Shown here: piece after piece, positions 42,153 through 51,229 of the stretch | How positions within the stretch are numbered: position 1 is the stretch's first letter | Layout of the letters: each line of letters starts with the position of its first letter | The notes under the pieces: model-generated | The model's input: the letters and a program-made list of their open reading frames with translations, nothing else | Database searches by the model: none | Told to the model about the DNA's origin: nothing | Assembly (NCBI GenBank): GCA_946626605.1 | Contig: CAMOUL010000003.1 | Span: 116,430-180,429, forward strand | DNA length: 64,000 nucleotides | From: an uncultured Bacteroidales bacterium | GTDB lineage: Bacteria > Bacteroidota > Bacteroidia > Bacteroidales > Paludibacteraceae | Direction: 5' to 3' | Program-made: the position numbers and the translations under genes

Positions 42153-44024
42153 ATGATTTTCAAGCATTTACATGGACCTATTGTTTTGACAATAGCGATG
42201 CTATTAGCAGGCTGTCACGCGGATGTGGACATGCAGAACATCGATCCAAGAGCGGAATTGGATTTAGGCATGGCGCTGCCGGTGGGAAGCGTACGTGCGA
42301 CTATTGGTGATTTCTTGGGCGACAGCGTAGGTAACTTATACGTTGACTCGCTGCAAAACAAAGGTGTTCTCACTTGGCAGAGCACGTTCCAAATCAGTCG
42401 TAAATTCCACGAAGACTCGTTGGACCTGACGAACATGATCTCCAGTAAAAAACTGACTCTGGATGTATATGATCACCTACCCGCTGCCACGATGATAGGT
42501 GATAACAAGCGTATCACGGGTACGGGAGATCCTATCACCTTACGCTTTGAACTTCCGCTGAACCTGAAGGGTGTGAACAAGGAGTTAGGCGGCGAGCGTC
42601 TGGACAGTGCGTTAATCGACATGGCCAGTTTCCAATCGGTGATTATTAAGAAGAATGGTCTTCCGTTGAAATGGGAATGGGTAGATGGCGTGACACTGGA
42701 GTTAGGTGCCCAGATCAATCGTCCGAAAGGCAACACGATGCAGGTTTACACGAAAGGCGACGCGGACGATTACGGTACGCCGATCGAGACCGCTGTGGAT
42801 AATTTCGTGATCAGTTTGATGAAGAAGCAGTTGAACCCGAAAACGGAACAATCGCTGTATGATTACAACGTCATTGACTCCTGCACCTTCTATATTAACT
42901 TCACTTTCACTGTTCCTGAAGGCACGACGGTAGATGTGCCGAAGGATGCCGGATTCGAATACCAACTGAACGTGCAGTTTATTACGTACAAGGCTATCTG
43001 GGGCAAGTTCATTCGTTCGAACTCCATGTATGACGAAGCGGAAGTAGACCTTAGCGACAGTTGGGGTGATTTAGCATTTCTTTCCCGTTCGAATATCCCG
43101 TTTGCGGATCCGAAAGTAGATATGAGCGTCATGACCTATATCGCGGGAGCGATGAAGATGGACGGCGAGTATCTGTATTCGGAAGACGCCAATGGAGTCA
43201 AGCACTATGCGGAGTTCTTACGCGGAAATCAGACTTATCGCAATTACCCGAAGCAGTTTGAGGAAGGCGAGTATCTGGATCCTATCACAAGTGCGATCGG
43301 CGACTCGACAACGAACATGATTGTTCATTTCAGCAAGGATCCGAAGGAAGGTACGATAGATAGCCTCTTTAGGAACATGCCGCAGAAATTGGGTTATAAG
43401 TTCAATGTTGACTTCAACTATCAGATGACGCCTCAAGTGCGTATCGTGCCGAACACGAACGTGCGTGTTGATGCTCTCTGCACACTGCCTTTGATCTTCA
43501 ACAATGGATTGTTCATTTCTTACTCTGACACGATCAAAGATGTTCACTTGAGCCAATACACGATTGACTCATTGGTATCGGGTATAGCGAAGATAGATAC
43601 GGTAAAGAGTTCTAATCTGCGTGTTGTGCTGAAGGCACTGAACACCATTCCTTTGGATGTTAAAGCGACGATGCGTTGCTACGACTCGATCGGCAACATG
43701 ATCATGGATCCTGATAGCACGGATAAACCGCTGTTGCTCTTCGAGCAAGACACAGTGACGTTAGTAGCTCCGACCTATGCGTTCGAGAATGGTAGTTGGA
43801 CGCAAGTAGAACCGGGTATCACGACACTAATAGCCGTACTTTCGAAAGAGAAAATGGCTAAGTTGCCGGAAATCAACTATATCGTATACACGGCGATTAT
43901 CGATGATGAATCACTGCAGTATGCGTATGAGAAGGGACAATTCCATGTTCGTATCACCGAAGATGGCAGCGTGACGCTTAAGATCGGGCTAGCGGCGCAA
44001 GTAGATGCAATCATTAATCTATAG
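42153..44024 (+). CDS. Large hypothetical lipoprotein
   Basis: A 623-residue lipoprotein starting MIFKHLHGPIVLTIAMLLAGC (lipobox LLAGC); the ATG at 42153 is chosen for this signal. The mature part is strand-rich with repeated Asp/Ser/Thr turns (ELDLGMALPVGSVRATIGDFL, TLVAPTYAFENGSW) and no recognisable domain. It is followed 12 bp later by a DUF5723/OmpA protein with a canonical Shine-Dalgarno, so the two form an operon. They probably act together at the outer membrane. Function unknown. Confidence 0.8.
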   Translation: MIFKHLHGPIVLTIAMLLAGCHADVDMQNIDPRAELDLGMALPVGSVRATIGDFLGDSVGNLYVDSLQNKGVLTWQSTFQISRKFHEDSLDLTNMISSKKLTLDVYDHLPAATMIGDNKRITGTGDPITLRFELPLNLKGVNKELGGERLDSALIDMASFQSVIIKKNGLPLKWEWVDGVTLELGAQINRPKGNTMQVYTKGDADDYGTPIETAVDNFVISLMKKQLNPKTEQSLYDYNVIDSCTFYINFTFTVPEGTTVDVPKDAGFEYQLNVQFITYKAIWGKFIRSNSMYDEAEVDLSDSWGDLAFLSRSNIPFADPKVDMSVMTYIAGAMKMDGEYLYSEDANGVKHYAEFLRGNQTYRNYPKQFEEGEYLDPITSAIGDSTTNMIVHFSKDPKEGTIDSLFRNMPQKLGYKFNVDFNYQMTPQVRIVPNTNVRVDALCTLPLIFNNGLFISYSDTIKDVHLSQYTIDSLVSGIAKIDTVKSSNLRVVLKALNTIPLDVKATMRCYDSIGNMIMDPDSTDKPLLLFEQDTVTLVAPTYAFENGSWTQVEPGITTLIAVLSKEKMAKLPEINYIVYTAIIDDESLQYAYEKGQFHVRITEDGSVTLKIGLAAQVDAIINL

Positions 44025-44028
44025 GAGG
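44023..44028 (+). promoter_or_regulatory. Canonical Shine-Dalgarno AGGAGG
   Basis: AGGAGG eight bases before the ATG at 44037 and overlapping the upstream stop. Such sites are rare in Bacteroidota and elsewhere in this window. Confidence 0.7.
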
Positions 44029-44036
44029 ACTGAATC

Positions 44037-46661
44037 ATGAAAGCAAGACATTATATGATTACAGCCCTCGTGGCTATGATGGCGGTTAGTGCCAGTGCGC
44101 AGCAAGTAAACACGCTGTATTTCTTGGAGAACGCACCTATGCGTCATACAATCAACCCTGCCTTCCAACCGGTGAGCGATGGATTTGTGAACATCAGTCC
44201 GCTCGGATGGTATAGTTTGAGTCTCGGAAACAACTCGTTGACGGTAAGTGATTTGTTCTTCCGGGACAACGTTATGAATAGTCCTTATTACGGCAATACT
44301 ATTACTCCGCTGCACCCCGATGCTGATTCGAATAAGTTCCTTCGTACCTTGCGCTCGATGCTGTATGTGAACGAGGATATGAGTATGGGCTTGGTGAACT
44401 TAGGTTTGCGCATCAAAGATGCGGGTTATCTGACCGTAGGTATCAACCAGCGTATTGAGTCGGGAGCAACCACTCCGCGTTCTGTCTTTGACTTCATGTT
44501 AGGCGGAGGTATGACCAATCTGGACGGAGGTATCAACACGTTAAATCTGTCCGGTTTTGGAGCAGGAATGACAGCTTACATGGAGATCGGCGGCGGATAC
44601 AGCCATAAACTCAATGATCAATGGACCGTCGGTGGTAAGTTCAAGTTCCTGTTAGGACAAGCCTACGTAGGGGTTCGAAGCCGTAACCTCGCTATTGATG
44701 CGAGCACAGAGTCTTGGCGCATCTATGGTCGTCAGGAAATCGATATCGCGGCGCCTATTAATGCGCCGTATCTGGATGGTATCTTGGATGGCGTCACGAT
44801 GACGGAAGTGATTGAGGCTATTCAGGCGGGTAAGTTCGTCGTAGATAGTATCTTCGGCGGCAATATCAGTGGCGGTAATATTCTGCCGTTAGTTCGCAAG
44901 GCCTTGACTCCGGCCGGCTACGGAGCTGCGATCGATATCGGTTTTACGTATAAACCCATTGAGCAGTTACAGATCAGCGCTGCTTTGACTGACCTCGGTT
45001 TTGTATACTGGTCGCACAGCAGCAACTACGCATGTAATGTAGATACGACGTTCACGGGTGCAGGTCAAATTGACTACGGCGATCCGGCGTATCGTGATGC
45101 AGAGGGTAAGTTCTCCACGGCTATTCTGATGGATACAGTGAAGAGCAACCTCTATCATATGCTGAACGGTTTCCGTCTTTCGTCTCAGGGTGCGCATGGT
45201 AAGGCACATATGACCTCTGCGCGTCTGAACATCGGCTTGGATGCCAATTTCTGGGATAATCGCGTAGGCGTAGGTATTGTTTCGGCTACCCGTCTGTATA
45301 ACTACCGTCTATACGAAGAGGTAACGATCGGTGCAGCGTTCCGTCCGTTCAACTGGCTGAATATTGCCCTATCCTACTCGCTGATGAACAACGGTAAGTA
45401 CAGCAATATCGGCGCGGGTTTGAGTATCATGCCGTATGACGGAATCAACATGACTCTGGCGCTGGATTATATCCCGACGAGTTATGCGGGTATCGACGTG
45501 AAGGGGCAAACGAAATATATCCTGCCGTACAAAGCGAAGATGGTGAACGTAGCACTGGGCTTCTCTGTATGCTGGGGCACCAACCGTCGCGACAAAGACA
45601 AAGACGGTGTATGGGATAAGATCGATATGTGTCCGGATACCCCGAGAGGTGTGGAAGTGGACAGTGTAGGTTGTCCTCTGGATGAGGATCATGACGGTGT
45701 ACCCGATTATATGGATCATTGCTTAGGTACTCCTGCTGAAGCGATCGGTCATGTAGATAGCGTAGGTTGCGCGTTGGATACCGATGGAGACGGCGTTGAG
45801 GATTACAAAGATCAATGTCCGGAGACACCGGAAGAAGCACGCGGTCAGGTAGATAGCCTAGGTTGCCCGCTGGACAGCGATAGTGATGGAGTTGCGGACT
45901 ACCTCGATGAATGTCCGGATACTCCGGCTGAAGCTATCGGTAAGGTGAACACCAACGGCTGTCCGAAGGATAGCGACGGGGATGGAGTTCCTGATTATTT
46001 GGACGAGTGCCCTGATACTCCGGAGGCCGCTTGGAGCACCGTTGATGACAAGGGTTGTCCAAAGGACAGCGATGGAGATGGAGTTCCTGATTATTTGGAC
46101 GAGTGTCCCGATACTCCGATCACCGCTATTGGATTCGTAGATGAGAAAGGTTGTGAACTGGATACAGACGAAGATGGTGTGCCTGACTATAAGGATGCAT
46201 GTCCGAACGTACCTGGTGTAAAAGCGAACAAGGGTTGTCCGGAGGTAAAACGCGAAGTTAAAATGCTGCTGCAGAAAGCTATGCAAGGTATTGAGTTTGA
46301 ATCCGGGAAGGCAACCATCAAATCGAAATCTTACGCTCTGCTTGACCAAATAGCTCAGACTTTCATCGAGAATGAAGATTATATCATCGAGGTGCAAGGT
46401 CACACCGACGCAACCGGTAAAGCAGCTGAGAATAAGAAGTTATCGCAAGCACGTGCAGAGGCCGTGATGATGTATCTGGTGAAGAAAGGTGTTTCTTCGA
46501 CCCGCATGACCGCAGTGGGTTACGGCCAAGAAAAGCCCATCGCAGATAACAAGACCAAAGCAGGTCGTCAGAAGAACCGCCGCGTACAGTTCATCATCAC
46601 GTTCGAGGAAGTACATGTAGAGACTATTCTGGATCATGCCGATCCTACTCCTGCAGAGTAA
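44037..46661 (+). CDS. DUF5723 outer-membrane protein with thrombospondin type 3 repeats and OmpA domain
   Basis: An 874-residue protein with a signal peptide (ITALVAMMAVSASAQ). The N-terminal 510 residues follow the DUF5723 beta-barrel pattern (LYFLENAPMRHTINPAFQP, GWYSLSLGNNSLTVSDLF). Seven calcium-binding TSP3-type units of the form DxDxDGVxDxxDxCPDT span about 520-725. A C-terminal OmpA domain (about 740-865) carries GHTDATGKAAENKKLSQARAE across its binding motif and GYGQEKPIADN. Two neighbouring TSP3 units (near 45967-46023 and 46063-46119) are almost identical in DNA, suggesting recent duplication. It likely links the outer membrane to peptidoglycan. Confidence 0.88.
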   Translation: MKARHYMITALVAMMAVSASAQQVNTLYFLENAPMRHTINPAFQPVSDGFVNISPLGWYSLSLGNNSLTVSDLFFRDNVMNSPYYGNTITPLHPDADSNKFLRTLRSMLYVNEDMSMGLVNLGLRIKDAGYLTVGINQRIESGATTPRSVFDFMLGGGMTNLDGGINTLNLSGFGAGMTAYMEIGGGYSHKLNDQWTVGGKFKFLLGQAYVGVRSRNLAIDASTESWRIYGRQEIDIAAPINAPYLDGILDGVTMTEVIEAIQAGKFVVDSIFGGNISGGNILPLVRKALTPAGYGAAIDIGFTYKPIEQLQISAALTDLGFVYWSHSSNYACNVDTTFTGAGQIDYGDPAYRDAEGKFSTAILMDTVKSNLYHMLNGFRLSSQGAHGKAHMTSARLNIGLDANFWDNRVGVGIVSATRLYNYRLYEEVTIGAAFRPFNWLNIALSYSLMNNGKYSNIGAGLSIMPYDGINMTLALDYIPTSYAGIDVKGQTKYILPYKAKMVNVALGFSVCWGTNRRDKDKDGVWDKIDMCPDTPRGVEVDSVGCPLDEDHDGVPDYMDHCLGTPAEAIGHVDSVGCALDTDGDGVEDYKDQCPETPEEARGQVDSLGCPLDSDSDGVADYLDECPDTPAEAIGKVNTNGCPKDSDGDGVPDYLDECPDTPEAAWSTVDDKGCPKDSDGDGVPDYLDECPDTPITAIGFVDEKGCELDTDEDGVPDYKDACPNVPGVKANKGCPEVKREVKMLLQKAMQGIEFESGKATIKSKSYALLDQIAQTFIENEDYIIEVQGHTDATGKAAENKKLSQARAEAVMMYLVKKGVSSTRMTAVGYGQEKPIADNKTKAGRQKNRRVQFIITFEEVHVETILDHADPTPAE

Positions 46662-46703
46662 TCATTAACTCATTAACTCGATAATTCGTTAAAAAATAAT
46701 ATT

Positions 46704-47423
46704 ATGGGAAGAGCTTTTGAATATCGCAAAGCGACAAAATTGAAACGTTGGGGACACATGTCCCGTACATTTACGAAATTAGGTAAAGAAATCACGATTG
46801 CAGCCCGTGAGGGTGGACCGGATCCGGATTCGAACCCGCGTCTGCGTACGCTGATTCAACAATGTAAACGCGAGAATATGCCGAAGGACAATATCGACCG
46901 CGCCATTAAGAAAGCGACCGATAAATCGTCTGAAGGTTATAAGGAGATCAACTACGAAGGATACGGACCGCATGGTATTGCTATCTTCGTGGAGACTGCT
47001 ACGGATAATCACATGCGTACGGTAGCCAATATCCGCTCGTATTTCACGAAGTTCGGCGGCACACTTGGTACACAGGGTAGCCTTCAGTTCCTCTTCGACC
47101 GCAAGGCATGCTTCACCGTTACAATGAAAGATGGTATCGATCTCGATGAACTCGAACTCGAACTCATCGACTTCGGTGTAGAGGAGTTAGGCGTAGATGA
47201 AGAAGAGAACACCATTGTCATCTACTCGGACTTCAACGAGGCGGTTAACATGCAGAAATACCTCGAGGACAACGGCTTTGAGATCCAGTCCATGGAGTTT
47301 GTTCGTATTCCGAACGACACCAAAGAGCTGACCGATGAGCAGCGTGAGTCCGTACAGAAACTGATCGATAAGATCGAGGAGGACGAAGACGTTCAGAACG
47401 TATTCACCAACATGGCAGAGTAA
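46704..47423 (+). CDS. YebC/PmpR family protein
   Basis: A 239-residue member of the YebC/PmpR family, which in different bacteria acts as a transcription regulator or as a translation factor easing polyproline stalls. It starts MGRAFEYRKATKLKRWGHMS, with the family blocks RTFTKLGKEITIAAREGG, NIDRAIKKATD and YEGYGPHGIAIFVE. Complete and of normal length. rsmG begins 16 bp downstream. Gene symbol withheld because function differs among members. Confidence 0.93.
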   Translation: MGRAFEYRKATKLKRWGHMSRTFTKLGKEITIAAREGGPDPDSNPRLRTLIQQCKRENMPKDNIDRAIKKATDKSSEGYKEINYEGYGPHGIAIFVETATDNHMRTVANIRSYFTKFGGTLGTQGSLQFLFDRKACFTVTMKDGIDLDELELELIDFGVEELGVDEEENTIVIYSDFNEAVNMQKYLEDNGFEIQSMEFVRIPNDTKELTDEQRESVQKLIDKIEEDEDVQNVFTNMAE

Positions 47424-47438
47424 TTTACCAAGCGACCA

Positions 47439-48056
47439 ATGACAATAATCTCTGATTATTTCAAATTATCCGATCGTCAGGCTGAGCAATTCGCTCAGCT
47501 TGACGCACTTTATCGCGATTGGAACAGCAAAATCAATGTTATATCCCGCAAGGATATCGATAACCTCTATGAGCATCATGTGCTTCATTCATTGGCTATC
47601 GCAAAATGGATTCCGTTCCAACCCGATACGACGATTTTGGATGTAGGAACCGGAGGTGGTTTTCCGGGTATTCCGCTGGCGATAATGTTTCCACAATGCC
47701 GCTTCGTCTTAGTGGATTCTATCGGTAAGAAGATCAAAGTGGCCTCAGAGGTGGCTAAGGCACTTGGTCTGACCAATGTGGTATGCAAACAGGAGCGCGT
47801 GGAGGAAGAGAAGGAGAAATTCGACTTCGTCGTCTCTCGCGCTGTGATGCCCCTACCCGACTTGGTGAAACTGGTTCGCAAGAATATATCCAACAAGCAT
47901 CGTAATGCGATGCCAAACGGACTTATTGTTCTCAAAGGCGGAGACCTGCAAGCAGAAGTCGCGCCGTATATAAAAACTGCAGAGATCGCTCCCTGCAGTA
48001 AATGGTTTAAAGGAAGTTGGTTCGAGACCAAACAAATAATATACTTACCCTTCTAG
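47439..48056 (+). CDS. rsmG: 16S rRNA (guanine527-N7)-methyltransferase
   Basis: Makes m7G527 in 16S rRNA; loss gives low-level streptomycin resistance. The SAM motif is ILDVGTGGGFPGIPLA; other blocks are NVISRKDIDNLYEHHVLHSL and FVVSRAVMPLPDLV. The length, 205 residues, is normal. The last 12 codons (WFETKQIIYLPF) lie in a 78-bp unit that is tandemly repeated directly downstream. A third diverged copy encodes FETKQLIYLPL plus stop, so the present C-terminus may not be the ancestral one. Confidence 0.95.
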   Translation: MTIISDYFKLSDRQAEQFAQLDALYRDWNSKINVISRKDIDNLYEHHVLHSLAIAKWIPFQPDTTILDVGTGGGFPGIPLAIMFPQCRFVLVDSIGKKIKVASEVAKALGLTNVVCKQERVEEEKEKFDFVVSRAVMPLPDLVKLVRKNISNKHRNAMPNGLIVLKGGDLQAEVAPYIKTAEIAPCSKWFKGSWFETKQIIYLPF

Positions 48057-48068
48057 GCGGAGGCCGCT

Positions 48069-48088
48069 CCTCCCGTTTCATCGGGAGG
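48069..48088 (+). terminator. GC-rich hairpin after rsmG, first copy
   Basis: CCTCCCG/CGGGAGG with loop TTTCAT, extended by imperfect outer pairing (GGAGGCCG with CGCTCC). No T-run follows, so termination is uncertain. On the other strand it would face korB transcription. Confidence 0.5.
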
Positions 48089-48146
48089 ACGCTCCGGGTT
48101 CGAGACCAAACAAATAATATACTTACCCTTCTAGGCGGAGGCCGCT

Positions 48147-48166
48147 CCTCCCGTTTCATCGGGAGG
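48147..48166 (+). terminator. GC-rich hairpin after rsmG, second copy
   Basis: Identical to 48069-48088 in the second 78-bp unit. Confidence 0.5.
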
Positions 48167-48215
48167 ACGCTCCGGGTTCGAGACCAAACAATTGATCTAT
48201 CTCCCCCTCTAATGC

Positions 48216-49250
48216 CTACACCTGCCAACTATCCAAAGTTGCCGTCAGTTCGTCGAAGTTATGCACTTTAGCATGCTCGCGAACGTCGGCAATTTGTTTG
48301 TTTACAGCCTCATCATAGGTCTCCGCTTCTACGCTGCGGATCACGCCTAATGCAATCGGCAGGCTATCTTCCGTCGGTTGTGTGTTCACATCAGTTACCA
48401 GATTCTGCCCCATCAAGGCTAAGAGTCTATGCAGCGTCGGATCCGGTTGCGTTGCATCGTGCGTCAGTACACGCGGATCGTCCGCCGGCACAACAATCAT
48501 CTTAGGTACAAACGTAACAGGGTCGATCTCTACCGCCAAACCCTTATCGTTATTCTTACCGAAGATCATCTTCTCGCCGTGCTTGAGGATAATCGAGTGC
48601 TCCGCACGTTGTTCGCGATCGGCTATCCACGCGTGCGTACCATTATTAAATATCACGCAGTTCACGAGGCACTCCACGATCGAGCAACCCTTATGTTCGT
48701 TGGCGGCTACCAGACAATTCACTGTGGTCGGCACATCTACATCCAGCGTACGAGCGAAGAACGTACCTCCGGCTCCCAAAACCAATTGAGCCGGCACAAA
48801 AGGACGCTCTACTGTACCAAAAGGACTCGACTTGCTGACGAAACCTTTGGGGCTGGTAGGCGAATACTGCCCTTTGGTTAGACCGTAGATACGGTTATTG
48901 AACATGCAGACGTTCAGGTCCACATTTCGGCGGATCTCATGAATGAAATGGTTTCCTCCAATAGCCAAACAGTCTCCATCACCGCTTATTTGCCAAACCG
49001 TCAGCTCCGGATGGCTCGTCTTTACACCCGTAGCAATGGCTCCGCCACGACCATGAATGGTATTAAAACCGTATGTATTGAGGTAATGCGGCATGCGGCT
49101 GCTGCAGCCGATACCTGAGATAACAGCTACCTGATGAGGCGGGATACCTATCTGTGCCATCGCTTTTTGCAAAGCCATACAGATCGCATGATCACCGCAA
49201 CCCGGGCAGAAACGTACGTATTGATCCGATTTAAATTGAGAAGCTTCCAT
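48216..49250 (-). CDS. korB: 2-oxoacid:ferredoxin oxidoreductase, beta subunit (2-oxoglutarate type)
   Basis: Thiamine-diphosphate subunit of an oxidoreductase that converts a 2-oxoacid, CoA and oxidised ferredoxin to acyl-CoA, CO2 and reduced ferredoxin. The N-terminus has the motif FCPGCGDHAICMALQKA; the diphosphate/Mg site is GDGDCLAIGGNHF, with NNRIYGLTKGQYSPT following. At 344 residues it fits KorB, though some relatives use pyruvate or other oxoacids. It follows korA by 4 bp. The substrate, 2-oxoglutarate, is inferred from similarity of the pair to KorAB. Confidence 0.9.
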   Translation of the reverse strand: MEASQFKSDQYVRFCPGCGDHAICMALQKAMAQIGIPPHQVAVISGIGCSSRMPHYLNTYGFNTIHGRGGAIATGVKTSHPELTVWQISGDGDCLAIGGNHFIHEIRRNVDLNVCMFNNRIYGLTKGQYSPTSPKGFVSKSSPFGTVERPFVPAQLVLGAGGTFFARTLDVDVPTTVNCLVAANEHKGCSIVECLVNCVIFNNGTHAWIADREQRAEHSIILKHGEKMIFGKNNDKGLAVEIDPVTFVPKMIVVPADDPRVLTHDATQPDPTLHRLLALMGQNLVTDVNTQPTEDSLPIALGVIRSVEAETYDEAVNKQIADVREHAKVHNFDELTATLDSWQV

Positions 49251-49254
49251 AGTT

Positions 49255-51144
49255 TTACTGTTTTACGAAATTAACGATACGTTCTACAGCGAAAGGCTGT
49301 CCTTGTATTTCATTATACTGCTCAATAGGCAGTTCCGGGAATTGCGAACGAAGATATGTCGCAAACTGGCCTGTATTCAATTCGCAAACGACGATGCGTT
49401 TGTATTGACTCAGTACCTCGCGAGTATTCTTCGGCAGCGGACAGATATAATTGAACTGCGCCAGATCGCAACCCAACTCATTCGCCGCAGCATGCAGGTG
49501 TCCCTCCGTACTACCCCAACCTACCAGCAAAGTATCTTGGCTCTCAGCTCCATGAATTACCTTCAATTCCGGTATTCTCTCCGCAATTTGTTCGATTTTA
49601 TGTTTGCGGGCCAGCACCATGGTCTCATGGTTTTCGGGATTCGTAGAGATCGTGCCTTTTTCAGCATCGCGCTCCAAACCGATATTACGATGCGCATAAC
49701 CTTCCATACCCGGGAAAGCCCAATAGCGTACACCGCGCTCGTCGCGCAGCGCCGGGTTATACTTATCTTTCAGTTCCTCAGGCACGCTCTGCGGTTTTAT
49801 CTCCGGCAGGTCAACTAACTTCGGAATACGCCATAAGCCCGTACCATTGGCCAGATAGGTGTCGGTCAGGAGCACCACAGGAGTCATATTCTCCAAGGCA
49901 ATCTTACATGCCTCGTAGGCGAAATCGAAACAGTTCGCACTGCTGGATGCCGCCAGTACCACCGCCGGGCACTCGCCGTTACGTCCATAGAGCGCTTGCA
50001 GCAAGTCGGTCTGCTCGGTCTTCGTAGGCAGACCCGTCGAAGGACCACCTCGTTGGACATCCACGATAACTAATGGCAACTCGGCCATCACCGCCAAACC
50101 AATTGCCTCGGACTTCAGACTCAGACCGGGACCACTGGTCGATGTACAAGCCAAATCACCCGCAAAAGCCGCTCCAATTGCCGTACATACACCGGCTATC
50201 TCGTCCTCGACCTGAATAGCCATTACGTTCATATCTTTGCGACCCGCTAACTCGTGGAGAATATCCGTCGCCGGCGTGATAGGATAAGACCCCAAGAAGA
50301 GGTGCTTACCTGCTTTCTCGGCTGCAGCAATGAGACCGAACGCCGTCGCTCTGTTGCCCGCTATGGAGGTATAGACACCCTTCTCTTGACTATTGTCACC
50401 AGACTCACCGAGGCGAATTTGGTTTACACTAAGTGCCATATTAGCGCCGTAGTTGTAACCGTCAACCATCACTTTCGTATTCGGAGCGATGAGCGCCGGT
50501 TTCTTCTTGAACTTATCCTCCAGCAGGTGAATCGCTTTATCCATGGGTTCGTCGAACAACCAGCAGACAAGACCTAAGGCGAACATGTTTCGGCTCTTGA
50601 GCATGGATTTATTATCCATGCCGGAGTCCTTCAGCGCCTCTTTGGTCAGCGTCGTCAAGGCTACCGGCACAACCTGTACACTCTCGGGGATACCCAGTTC
50701 CGTAAACGGGTTATCGGTATGATATTGCGCTTTTTCCAAGTCCTTATCTGTCAGGCTATCGGTATCTACCAGCACGATGGCATGACGATGATACAGCGCA
50801 AACTGCTCATCGTAGTGCGCCTGAGGATGGTTGAAATGCGAGCCTAACGTACACACCTTCAGCGCCGCAGCGTTCATCGCTACAATAACATCCGCTTTGT
50901 CACCCGGGGTATACACCTCGCTTCCTAACTCAACTTGAAAACCACTCACGCCGCCTAATGTACCTTGCGGCGCACGAATTTCTGCCGGGAAGTCCGGCAA
51001 GGTGGAGATCTCATGACCTAGTTCCGCACCTAACTGAGCAAATAAATTACCCGTTAACTGCATGCCGTCACCCGAATCTCCGCAAAAACGAATCGTGACG
51101 TTTTTCTTCGTCACTTGAGTTTGACGATCTAATGCGTTTTTCAC
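49255..51144 (-). CDS. korA: 2-oxoacid:ferredoxin oxidoreductase, fused gamma-alpha subunit
   Basis: A 629-residue subunit in which the gamma domain (about 17-210, VTIRFCGDSGDGMQLTGNLFA) is fused ahead of the alpha domain (GNRATAFGLIAAAEKAG, GSYPITPATDILHELA, STSGPGLSLKSEAIGLA). This fusion is standard in Bacteroidota KorA. With korB it forms the complete enzyme, which supplies succinyl-CoA and reduced ferredoxin or runs reductively. Transcribed from 51173-51204, back to back with lepA. Confidence 0.92.
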   Translation of the reverse strand: MKNALDRQTQVTKKNVTIRFCGDSGDGMQLTGNLFAQLGAELGHEISTLPDFPAEIRAPQGTLGGVSGFQVELGSEVYTPGDKADVIVAMNAAALKVCTLGSHFNHPQAHYDEQFALYHRHAIVLVDTDSLTDKDLEKAQYHTDNPFTELGIPESVQVVPVALTTLTKEALKDSGMDNKSMLKSRNMFALGLVCWLFDEPMDKAIHLLEDKFKKKPALIAPNTKVMVDGYNYGANMALSVNQIRLGESGDNSQEKGVYTSIAGNRATAFGLIAAAEKAGKHLFLGSYPITPATDILHELAGRKDMNVMAIQVEDEIAGVCTAIGAAFAGDLACTSTSGPGLSLKSEAIGLAVMAELPLVIVDVQRGGPSTGLPTKTEQTDLLQALYGRNGECPAVVLAASSSANCFDFAYEACKIALENMTPVVLLTDTYLANGTGLWRIPKLVDLPEIKPQSVPEELKDKYNPALRDERGVRYWAFPGMEGYAHRNIGLERDAEKGTISTNPENHETMVLARKHKIEQIAERIPELKVIHGAESQDTLLVGWGSTEGHLHAAANELGCDLAQFNYICPLPKNTREVLSQYKRIVVCELNTGQFATYLRSQFPELPIEQYNEIQGQPFAVERIVNFVKQ

Positions 51145-51172
51145 GTTAAAACAATAATTGTTAAATTTTGCG

Positions 51173-51204
51173 CAAAATTACAAAAAAATTTTTATATATG
51201 CAAA
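51173..51204 (-). promoter_or_regulatory. korAB promoter
   Basis: Minus-strand TAATTTTG (51173-51180), 20 nt, TTTG (51201-51204). It is interleaved with the divergent lepA promoter (51213-51220). Confidence 0.75.
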
Positions 51205-51212
51205 AAAAAGTG

Positions 51213-51220
51213 TATCTTTG
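51213..51220 (+). promoter_or_regulatory. lepA promoter -7 element
   Basis: TATCTTTG ends 9 bp before the lepA ATG (51230), with CAGCCGAAT between. No clear -33 TTTG. The mRNA would have only a few leader bases. Confidence 0.65.
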
Positions 51221-51229
51221 CAGCCGAAT

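Larger units (their letters stand above)
48021..48212. repeat. 78-bp tandem duplication of the rsmG 3' end plus a diverged third copy
   Basis: Units 48021-48098 and 48099-48176 are identical, each holding the last codons and stop of rsmG followed by a GC-rich hairpin. A third partial copy (48177-48212) matches for 15 nt and then diverges but still encodes FETKQLIYLPL and a stop. Confidence 0.95.

Noticed and set aside
48021..48176. CRISPR or transposon ends
   Set aside because: Only two identical 78-bp units that include coding sequence of rsmG; no spacers and no transposase.
48017..48271. Open frame across the rsmG end repeats (84 codons)
   Set aside because: It arises only because the repeat period (78) is a multiple of three; different frame from rsmG and no protein-like features.
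51158..51229. N-terminal extension of LepA
   Set aside because: The 24 extra codons cross both promoters and the family start fits ATG 51230.
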